Assembly (NCBI GenBank): GCA_017456805.1
Contig: JAFTIQ010000019.1
Span: forward strand, 4,240-68,239
Direction: 5' to 3'
DNA length: 64,000 nucleotides
From: Lentisphaeria bacterium
GTDB taxonomy: Bacteria > Verrucomicrobiota > Lentisphaeria > Victivallales > UBA1829
Shown: positions 51,272 to 58,255 of the stretch, one piece after another
How positions within the stretch are numbered: the stretch's first letter is position 1
Layout of the letters: every line of letters starts with the position of its first letter
Translations under genes and position numbers: made by a program
Notes under the pieces: model-generated
Databases searched by the model: none
The model's input: the letters and a program-made list of their open reading frames with translations, nothing else
Told to the model about the DNA's origin: nothing

Positions 51272-52033
51272 ATGAACGATCGTAAACTTAGTTGCACGAG
51301 AAAAGGTTTTGTGGCAGGATTCACTCTGATTGAGTTGCTGGTTGTGATTGCAATCATTGCAATTCTTGCGGGGATGTTGCTTCCTGCGTTGAACAGTGCC
51401 CGTGCGAAGGCTCAAGCCGCAGATTGTCTTGGTAATTTGAAGCAGTTGATGCAGATTCATCAGCTTTATGCCAATGACGGAGATGGTTGTGTTCCCGGAT
51501 TGAACTCTAACAGTCAGTATGAGGCTATAGATCTGATTTACAAAAAGAATAATTATCTTGGAGATTTCAAAATTGCAAAATGTCCAAGCACAGCAGATTA
51601 TAAAACGACAGATTTATATTACACTTATGGCTGTCCGATTGGATTTACCGGAGACTCTTATGCAGAATATATTGCAGCGGACTTCAAACTGGCGGGCAGT
51701 TCCAAAAACACCAGATTCCTGAATACCAAAAGAATCAAAGCAGCTTCCTCTTTTACCTATAACGGGGATTCTGCAAATGCGAGCCGAAAGAATCAGTATG
51801 CAGGGATTTACAGAGTGACATCCGGGGACAAAGGACGTTATTTTGCGCGTCATTCCAACAGAATCAATTTCAATTTCTGGGATGGACATGCCACAGCGTT
51901 GGATGGTATCACTTTCCAGAAAACTGTTGCAACAGAACGGAAGAGTGATGGTGGGGCATCCGGACAGTGGGTTCGCTGGATGGATCAGTATGGAATCCAA
52001 TCCGGGAAGTGGATGGCATATACGGGAATTTAA
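51272..52033 (+). CDS. Pseudopilin-like protein 5
   Basis: A 253-residue prepilin-like protein. A 14-residue leader ([16 protein letters not shown]) precedes [13 protein letters not shown], with [20 protein letters not shown] next. The C-terminal half has [19 protein letters not shown], an H-x9-DG motif. The start at 51272 has a perfect AGGAGG; the earlier ATG at 51218 lacks one. It is the first gene of an operon ending at 57885. The next gene, a secreted binding module, starts 18 bp after its stop. Confidence 0.9.
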   Translation: MNDRKLSCTRKGFVAGFTLIELLVVIAIIAILAGMLLPALNSARAKAQAADCLGNLKQLMQIHQLYANDGDGCVPGLNSNSQYEAIDLIYKKNNYLGDFKIAKCPSTADYKTTDLYYTYGCPIGFTGDSYAEYIAADFKLAGSSKNTRFLNTKRIKAASSFTYNGDSANASRKNQYAGIYRVTSGDKGRYFARHSNRINFNFWDGHATALDGITFQKTVATERKSDGGASGQWVRWMDQYGIQSGKWMAYTGI

Positions 52034-52051
52034 CAGAAGGATGTTCTGAAG

Positions 52052-52699
52052 ATGAAGAAAAAATTGATAGTTTTTTCCTGCATTATCGGTGCGTTGCTTT
52101 GCGGGCAGAATCTTGTGAAAGAAGGGGATTATACCCGTTTGCCGAATCTGGACGGTTTTGCCATGACCAACGGCGCAGGAAAAATCTCTCTTTTTACCGA
52201 AGATTATACATGGAACAAGTGTGCGAAACTTGAGATCACCAGAATTGTCAAGACAGCGCATAAGACAGAAATGACAGCTGCTTGCGGCTGGATTGGATGT
52301 CATTCCAGAAATGCCGGTTTTGTTGTCAAACCCAATACAACATACCGTTTTTCAGTGGAGTTGAAAGGCTGCAAAGCCATGCGCGTTTCCGTGAACACCC
52401 AGCTGTGGGACGCCGGAAAAGGTGTTTGGCAGGGAAAATCCGGTTCAACATCTGTGGGACAAGTCAATATTTCTACTGACTGGAAAAAATTCGAAGGCAC
52501 GTTCAAGACCGGTGCCAAAACCGGAAAAGCTGCTTTGCAGATTCAGATGTGGCATGATACGCAGTATGGTCCGCACCGATTTGCTGTTGGGGACTATGTT
52601 TTGATCGACAATGTGGTTGTGGAAGAGGTCAAGCCGAAAGTGATGCCTTCATCCACGCCTGCAGCGATACCTGAAGTTCCAAAAAAAAAGCGGTTCTGA
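52052..52699 (+). CDS. Secreted carbohydrate-binding module, probable 5' part of a frameshifted enzyme
   Basis: A 215-residue product in its own frame: signal peptide about residues 1-18 (ALLCGQ), a CBM4/9-like beta domain with GFVVKPNTTYRFSVELKG and a closing VLIDNVVVEE, then a proline linker ending PKKKRF. The last codons include a nine-A run with the in-frame heptamer A-AAA-AAG (52684-52690). Shifting -1 there continues without a stop into the 54822-ending frame, giving one protein of 923 residues. It may therefore be an independent binding protein, the short product of programmed frameshifting, or the 5' piece of a gene broken by a homopolymer change. AGAAGG precedes the ATG. Confidence 0.8.
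   Translation: MKKKLIVFSCIIGALLCGQNLVKEGDYTRLPNLDGFAMTNGAGKISLFTEDYTWNKCAKLEITRIVKTAHKTEMTAACGWIGCHSRNAGFVVKPNTTYRFSVELKGCKAMRVSVNTQLWDAGKGVWQGKSGSTSVGQVNISTDWKKFEGTFKTGAKTGKAALQIQMWHDTQYGPHRFAVGDYVLIDNVVVEEVKPKVMPSSTPAAIPEVPKKKRF
52684..52690 (+). promoter_or_regulatory. A-AAA-AAG slippery heptamer (candidate -1 frameshift site)
   Basis: In the frame of the 52052 gene the codons are CCA AAA AAA AAG CGG TTC TGA. The heptamer A-AAA-AAG is correctly phased for -1 slippage, as in bacterial dnaX. After a -1 shift reading goes AAA AAA GCG GTT and stays open to 54822. Weak hairpins follow (TCTCT/AGAGA at 52700-52717, GGAGA/TCTCC at 52723-52741), but neither is a strong stimulator. Confidence 0.6.
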
Positions 52700-52764
52700 T
52701 CTCTGATTCAGAAGAGAGTGTAGGAGATTTTAGCGTTCTCCGGGAAAAAGACAAAGCTTCTGCG

Positions 52765-54822
52765 TTGACCTCTTTTTCAGTTCGAAAGAAGGGTGATTCT
52801 CTTAAAATTACAGTTGATTGCCGGGAACCCGGAACAGTTGTGGCGGGCAAAGGTGTCTGGGATGGTGATGCGGTTGAGATTTTTTTTGTTCGAAACGGGA
52901 AGCTGATTCAATTTGCTGCAGGTGCTGGAGGCGCAAAGTTTTCCACAGAGAATCTTCCGTGGAATGCAGTCGTCCGTACGGAAAAAAACAGATGGATTCT
53001 TACGGCAGAAATTCCGTTTGAGTCTATTGGCGGAAAACTTGAAAATGGCGATGAAATTGCCTTTAATATCGGACGTCAGCGTTTGAAAGCAAAACAATTT
53101 TTGACCTGGGCACCGCTGAAGGACAGTTTTCATGAGCAGGAACGGTTTGGAGTTCTTGTCATGGGAGATTATGGTGCGGCATTTCAAAAGAAATTTGGGA
53201 AAACGCTTGCGGTATCAAGCCGTGCAGCATATGAAAAAGCCTGCTCTGACGAGGAAAGTGCCCGTTTGAAGCAGAAATATGCGAAACTTTCCAACCGGAA
53301 ATTTGCAGTTGCACCGGTTTCGCCTGTCAGCAGTTTTGCGATTCCGTTTGTGCCGGAAGAAGTGTTTGATCTGGTGGAGAAGATCGAGCTTAATGCCGCT
53401 GTGAATGAATTCAAAGCTCTTCCTGTTGCGATCATGAATTTGACAGATAAGCCGGCGGATTACCGTGTGATTCTGGAAACTGCTGAAAACAGATATTTTG
53501 GTTCTTACGGTTTGAAAGGTTTTCCGGTGGAAAAAATCACGCAGCGTTTTGCTGTCCGGTTCAAGGATAACGATAAAGATGCGGGAAGCCTGCGTTTTGA
53601 TCCGCTTCCGAAGATCGGTGAAGCATGTACCATCACAGTTCCGCCGAAAGAGGCGGGAGTTGTCTGGTTTGATTTCAATACATCAGATGTCGCGCCCGGG
53701 GTTTACAGTGGAAGATTGCGCGTGATTCCTCTTTCTGAGCCTGCGAGCTGGACTGTGATCAATAATCAGTATCACAACCGGAAATACACTGGAGAGATGC
53801 AGGATATTCCTGTAACGCTGACGTTAAAGAATGTGATTCTTCCGAAAGATCCTGCGATTCCGATGAACTTTTTCCAGTGGTCAACAGCGGAAGGGATATT
53901 TCGCGGGATGGCGGAGTGCGGAACCCGGGAATTCGGACTTGATCCCTGGGGATTTAAATTCAAAAAAGCCGGTCCGGGGAAATTGGAACTTGATTTGAAT
54001 GATCCCCGATTGGCGGCTCAGCTGAACTCTTTGCGTTCTCAGCTTGCCTGGGCAAAGAAATATAATATCAAACCCACATTTTTCATTGGATTCGGTGCTT
54101 ATGGTGTCTGTAAACAGAATTATGGTGCAGATTGCTGGGGTGATTGGATCCGTTGTGTGAAAAAATTCATGAATGCCAACGGTGTGGCGGATTCGGATTA
54201 CATCATTGAAACCTGGGATGAGCCTCAGGATAAATATATGGCAGAGATTCTTGACAGTCACAAACGTGCCAAGGCAGCGGAACCGACAGTCCGTCTGCTG
54301 GTCACTCTCGCCCACTGGAAACCCTCGGTTGCCAATATAAAAGCTATGAAAGGTTATATCGACGGATGGTGTCTGTGGGGAACGCAGTATTTTGAAGCTC
54401 CCTATAAGGGAATCTTTGAAGATTATCAGAAGAGCGGAGTATTTCTCAGTCATTACATGTGCAGCATTTCCATGCGGGAGCACCTTTCCCGGTATTATCG
54501 CCGGATTCCCTGGACGGCGGCTTACTACAAGCTGAATGCATCTCACATGTTCTGGTTTATTGATAATTACGGTGGACAGGGCGCTTCCGACTGGAAAGTG
54601 ACCACCCGTGGAGGGATCTGTTACAAGTCTTTTGATGATTATATTCCGTCGATCCGTTACATGGCGATCCGGGAAGGTGTGACGGATATCAAGTATATTT
54701 CTCTGGTCAAAGATCCGGTGAAGGCACGGGCATATCTGGAACGTATTTATGTTACGAATGCCCATGATCCCAAAGAACCTGAACGAGTCCGTGCGGAGAT
54801 CCTGCGGGAACTTGGGAAGTAA
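52765..54822 (+). CDS. CBM9-like plus DUF4091-type enzyme, 3' part of the frameshifted gene
   Basis: The frame is open from about 52681 to 54822, with no ATG and no signal peptide before the domain. The only usual start is a TTG at 52765, about 40 nt after the nearest GGAG. Visible parts are a CBM9/DOMON-like domain (KITVDCREP, GDAVEIFF, WILTAEIPFESIG), a beta segment, and a large (beta/alpha)-type domain with NFFQWSTAEGIFRGM, YIIETWDEPQDKYM (candidate acidic residues), GWCLWGTQYFEAP and MFWFIDNYGG, as in DUF4091 glycosidase-like proteins. The CBM9-like domain seems to begin upstream of the TTG, within the frame reached by -1 shifting, which supports a fusion with the 52052 gene. Confidence 0.75.
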   Translation: MTSFSVRKKGDSLKITVDCREPGTVVAGKGVWDGDAVEIFFVRNGKLIQFAAGAGGAKFSTENLPWNAVVRTEKNRWILTAEIPFESIGGKLENGDEIAFNIGRQRLKAKQFLTWAPLKDSFHEQERFGVLVMGDYGAAFQKKFGKTLAVSSRAAYEKACSDEESARLKQKYAKLSNRKFAVAPVSPVSSFAIPFVPEEVFDLVEKIELNAAVNEFKALPVAIMNLTDKPADYRVILETAENRYFGSYGLKGFPVEKITQRFAVRFKDNDKDAGSLRFDPLPKIGEACTITVPPKEAGVVWFDFNTSDVAPGVYSGRLRVIPLSEPASWTVINNQYHNRKYTGEMQDIPVTLTLKNVILPKDPAIPMNFFQWSTAEGIFRGMAECGTREFGLDPWGFKFKKAGPGKLELDLNDPRLAAQLNSLRSQLAWAKKYNIKPTFFIGFGAYGVCKQNYGADCWGDWIRCVKKFMNANGVADSDYIIETWDEPQDKYMAEILDSHKRAKAAEPTVRLLVTLAHWKPSVANIKAMKGYIDGWCLWGTQYFEAPYKGIFEDYQKSGVFLSHYMCSISMREHLSRYYRRIPWTAAYYKLNASHMFWFIDNYGGQGASDWKVTTRGGICYKSFDDYIPSIRYMAIREGVTDIKYISLVKDPVKARAYLERIYVTNAHDPKEPERVRAEILRELGK

Positions 54823-54859
54823 GAAAATCAAAAATAAAAAAATAAGAAAGTTCAGTTAG

Positions 54860-56020
54860 ATGTCTTTTTTTGAGAAATACCGGCTGGAAATCGGGGAAGG
54901 GAAAGAGTCTCCCTTCCTGCGGAGAGACAATGTTTGTCAGGATGGAACCACTCCCATGTATCGTGATTTTGACGGACGGCTTTGGGCAATGAGCGGGCAT
55001 ACTCATTCCGGCGAGGTCGCTGTTTTTTCCGGGACATGTCTTGATGATTTAGCGAAGTGTTATCCGATCAGAACGGATTTCCGTACGGGACATTGCGATC
55101 ATGCTTTTTCCGGGATCTGTTATCCGGAAGGGATTCTTCCCCGTGGTAGTATTTGGCCTTTCGGTCTTTATATCTGCCCTGTAACGCATCGTTTTTTCTG
55201 CTGGTTTCACAATGAGACCGGCTGGAATGGAGAAGGAAGTGCATACGATTCCTACGGATTGTGCGAAACTCCGAAATTTGATTCAGATTTCCGTCATATT
55301 GGATTGATGCATTCCGATGATGAAGGGAAAAACTGGACCTTTGACCGCTGGGTGCTTGCGGGGAATGAAGCGGCATTCACGAATCGATACAATCCGGGCG
55401 CAGGGAATGCAGTCGGTCAGGATTCTTCGGAGCTTGTGCGACTCGGCAGCGGAGATTTCAGCATGTTCATTCCGCCTGATGACGATTTTATTTATGTTTT
55501 TTATAATATGATCACCCTTGATTTGAATGTGGAATCTAATGCCTGGCAACGGTGTGATGTGTATGTTGCCCGCTGCCGGAAACGGTCTGACGGCTTGATG
55601 GGGGATTTTGTCAAATATTATGACGGCAGTTTTTGTGAATCCGGAATATTCGGAAGAGAATCTGTTATTATTGCAGATGCATGGCATCCGAGGGTCGTTT
55701 ATTCCGAACCGGAAAAATGTTATATCATGACCAGTAAACCCATCATGTCAGTTAAAAACGGAAAAATTCCCAATGTCAGTGCCGATGGAAGAGTCATGCA
55801 GATTTCCACTTCTGAGGATTTGATTCATTGGAGTACGCCGGAAGTCGTTTATCAAAATGGTTTGCCCTGGGGAAATCATTACAATGCTATTGTTCCGGAT
55901 GACAAGATTAATCAGCCTTGTATTTTGTCTGAAAATAAATTTTCCATTCTAACCAATCATAATGGAACGGATGTGATCCGTTATCCGGCGGAATTAATCC
56001 CTTGTTATTTCAAAAAATAA
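54860..56020 (+). CDS. Sialidase-like beta-propeller enzyme
   Basis: A 386-residue protein with no signal peptide. There is an Asp-box at MHSDDEGKNWTFDRW. Other propeller strands include RDFDGRLWAMSGHTHSG, WPFGLYICPVTHRFFCWFHN, AWHPRVVYSEPEKCYIM and ISTSEDLIHWSTPEVVY, the last resembling GH43/GH33-type blades. Catalytic residues cannot be assigned with certainty. The ribosome site is weak, which suggests coupling to the gene that ends 37 bp earlier. It stands between the DUF4091-type enzyme and a heparinase-like lyase and probably acts on the same polymer. Confidence 0.65.
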   Translation: MSFFEKYRLEIGEGKESPFLRRDNVCQDGTTPMYRDFDGRLWAMSGHTHSGEVAVFSGTCLDDLAKCYPIRTDFRTGHCDHAFSGICYPEGILPRGSIWPFGLYICPVTHRFFCWFHNETGWNGEGSAYDSYGLCETPKFDSDFRHIGLMHSDDEGKNWTFDRWVLAGNEAAFTNRYNPGAGNAVGQDSSELVRLGSGDFSMFIPPDDDFIYVFYNMITLDLNVESNAWQRCDVYVARCRKRSDGLMGDFVKYYDGSFCESGIFGRESVIIADAWHPRVVYSEPEKCYIMTSKPIMSVKNGKIPNVSADGRVMQISTSEDLIHWSTPEVVYQNGLPWGNHYNAIVPDDKINQPCILSENKFSILTNHNGTDVIRYPAELIPCYFKK

Positions 56021-56031
56021 GATGACTCATC

Positions 56032-57885
56032 ATGAATTTTTTCTGTAAAAGTGTCCTTTTCGGTTTCCTCGGTATTCTTTTTTCCGGTATTCTTTCTGCC
56101 GGGACCTTTTCTCCTGTTCCTACGGTGGAGAACCGCAGTGCGTGGGAGAAGGTGAAAACTCATCCTCAATGGGAAAGTCTGCTTGAAATAGCAGAAAAAC
56201 AGCGGGCGCAGATATTGGAAGATCCTTTTCCATATTACATGGATTTTCGGAATAAAGGAGATCGCCAGAGTTATCAGAAACGTTTGAATGTGCTTCAGGA
56301 TTTCGGTGCTTTGACAGTTGTGTATTGCGCAACAAAAGAGAAAAAATACCTTGCCCCGATCGAATCAAGAGTCAGAATGCTTCTCGATTTGCCGACCTGG
56401 GTTTTACCGGCTCACTATGTCCCATTGAATTGTCAGACCGGAAAAACAGATGTTATTGATATCAATGCCGCTATAATTTCCGGAGAGCTTGCAATGCTGT
56501 TGCATGTTCTCGGTCCGGATATGGATCCGGGACTGGCGGCAAGATTGAACGCAGAACTTCTGCGCCGGATCGTGATCCCGTGGGAACAGGTTCTTGAAGG
56601 AACGCACTATGTCTATGATTGGATGGACCGTAACGATAACTGGAACGCCGTTTGTATCGGCGGTTGTGCCCGAGCTTTTCTGATGCTTGATATTGCACCC
56701 GAACGGAAAGAGCGTTTGCTGAATTATGCTATGCAGAAGCTTGCAAATTACTTAGTCGGTTTCGGAAATGACAGCTATTGTTCCGAGGGAATCAGTTATT
56801 GGTATTACGGCTTCGGATATTTCCTTCAGCTCACAGAGTGTGTTCAGCGTTACAACGGAAAAAATCTGCTGGATATATTTCCGAAAGCAAAATCTGCTGC
56901 TGCATTCCCGGAAAAAATCCTGATTGCCCCCGGATGTTATCCGGCTTACGCTGATACTCATGCAAATGTAAGAAATCCCTATTACCTGGAATTACGTGAT
57001 GTTCTTCTTGGAAAACGGAAAGGTTTTTCCAGTCAATATAATTTGAAGAAGAATAAAACGTTATCGAAAATCCTTTCCATTTTGTTTGTTCCTGTCGATG
57101 AAAAACCGCTGGATGAAATAAATCCGGAAAAGAACACCGTATTTTCTCAAGCTCAGGTTTATGTTGCAAGAGGTTCTGCTGATTGCCGCATGGGAGTCTC
57201 TTTCAAAGGCGGAAGCAACCGGGAATTTCATAACCATAACGATGTCGGCTCCTATGTTATTGCCATTGACGATGTTCCTGTTGTTCTTGATCCCGGAACA
57301 GAAGTTTATACGGCACGGACCTTCAGCAATCGCCGTTATGAATCCCGGCTGATTGGAAGTTACGGTCACTCTGTTCCCCGGATTGACGGCAAAGAACAAA
57401 CTCATCTGGACGGTCATCCTCCGGTTGGTTTTGTTGGCGCGAACATTGCTCCGGCAAAAGCAACTGCTGCAAAAATTCTGAAGCAGACTTCATCTGAAAA
57501 AGGGTTGTCTGTGACCATGGATTACAAGGCTGCTTACAATTACATTCCGGGAATTACCAGACTGGAACGCTGCTTCGATTTTGAACGGACAAACAAAGGT
57601 CGTTTCACGGTTACAGACATCGCAGAATTTGATCGTGAAATGTCTTTCGAAGGTGCTGTCGTTACGGAAGGAACAGTGGAAGAACTTGGAAACCAGAAAT
57701 ACCTGATCAAGTTCAAAGGAAAAGCAGTCGTGCTGGAAGTTACTTCTTCTGTTCCGATCAAATATTCCGTCGATATGATTCTGGAAAAGACTTCCGGAAA
57801 CCGTGTTTTCCGCAGAATGTTCTTCAAGACGGTAAAAAATTGCCGCAGTATCAAAATGGAATTCAAATATACTCCGGCTCAATAA
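56032..57885 (+). CDS. Heparinase II/III-family polysaccharide lyase
   Basis: A 617-residue exported enzyme. The signal peptide is about residues 1-23 (GILSAGT). An (alpha/alpha) toroid, like alginate-lyase-type domains, occupies residues 30-340 (MLLDLPTWVLPAH, YDWMDRNDNWNAVCIGG, YWYYGFGYFLQLTE). The heparinase II/III beta domain follows, with its hallmark FHNHNDVGSYVIAIDDVPVVLDPG at about residues 397-420. The His and Tyr residues of these segments are the expected Bronsted pair. Such lyases cleave uronate-containing glycans (heparan, chondroitin, alginate). It is the last gene of the pseudopilin 5 operon, followed by a hairpin at 57910. Confidence 0.85.
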   Translation: MNFFCKSVLFGFLGILFSGILSAGTFSPVPTVENRSAWEKVKTHPQWESLLEIAEKQRAQILEDPFPYYMDFRNKGDRQSYQKRLNVLQDFGALTVVYCATKEKKYLAPIESRVRMLLDLPTWVLPAHYVPLNCQTGKTDVIDINAAIISGELAMLLHVLGPDMDPGLAARLNAELLRRIVIPWEQVLEGTHYVYDWMDRNDNWNAVCIGGCARAFLMLDIAPERKERLLNYAMQKLANYLVGFGNDSYCSEGISYWYYGFGYFLQLTECVQRYNGKNLLDIFPKAKSAAAFPEKILIAPGCYPAYADTHANVRNPYYLELRDVLLGKRKGFSSQYNLKKNKTLSKILSILFVPVDEKPLDEINPEKNTVFSQAQVYVARGSADCRMGVSFKGGSNREFHNHNDVGSYVIAIDDVPVVLDPGTEVYTARTFSNRRYESRLIGSYGHSVPRIDGKEQTHLDGHPPVGFVGANIAPAKATAAKILKQTSSEKGLSVTMDYKAAYNYIPGITRLERCFDFERTNKGRFTVTDIAEFDREMSFEGAVVTEGTVEELGNQKYLIKFKGKAVVLEVTSSVPIKYSVDMILEKTSGNRVFRRMFFKTVKNCRSIKMEFKYTPAQ

Positions 57886-57909
57886 AACCGGACAGCTTGA
57901 TTTTTTGTT

Positions 57910-57941
57910 GCAGACGGGCAGATTTTTAATTGCCCGTCTGC
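57910..57941. terminator. Strong hairpin after the lyase gene
   Basis: GCAGACGGGCA (57910-57920) pairs perfectly with TGCCCGTCTGC (57931-57941) around GATTTTTAAT. The stem is terminator-like but no T tract follows on either strand, so it may stabilise the 3' end or be factor-assisted. A similar hairpin occurs at 60888. Confidence 0.6.
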
Positions 57942-57993
57942 ATTCCTGCGAATAGCAGAACTTACCAGACAGGGGTATAGGTTTGACTCCAAA

Positions 57994-58218
57994 ATGCTGG
58001 CAAAGCGTTTTCTGGAAAATGGGCTCAAACAGATCGATATGTGGTGGACAAGCCTCAGTCAGAAAAAGAGAGATTCCCTGAAAGAAAAACTTCAGGGAGA
58101 AGCTAATCTTTATTCTCATTTCCCTGTTGCGATCCCGGATCGGACAAGCGTCTTTGTAATTTCCTGTTTGATTTTTGCTGAAGATTTGTTGAAAAAGCGG
58201 GAAAGAAGATTATATTAG
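57994..58218 (+). CDS. Doubtful 74-residue ORF
   Basis: The frame encodes a charged peptide (MLAKRFLENGLKQIDMWW...) with a short hydrophobic stretch SVFVISCLIFAEDLL. I recognise no family. There is no Shine-Dalgarno before the ATG. The last codons overlap a good promoter for the next gene (the TATATT at 58211-58216 runs into the stop), which argues against it. It could be a remnant of an N-terminal gene fragment. Confidence 0.25.
   Translation: MLAKRFLENGLKQIDMWWTSLSQKKRDSLKEKLQGEANLYSHFPVAIPDRTSVFVISCLIFAEDLLKKRERRLY
58189..58216 (+). promoter_or_regulatory. Promoter of the GH95-like gene
   Basis: TTGAAA at 58189-58194, 16-bp spacer, TATATT at 58211-58216, 40 bp before the ATG at 58256. 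Confidence 0.7.
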
Positions 58219-58255
58219 ATGCTCAGAATAACAGAGAAAAAGGAGATTTGATCAA

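Larger units (their letters stand above)
57886..58255. other. Region between the lyase and the fucosidase genes
   Basis: About 370 bp. It holds the hairpin at 57910-57941, a doubtful 74-codon ORF at 57994-58218 and the promoter at 58189-58216. Nothing else is visible. Confidence 0.6.
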
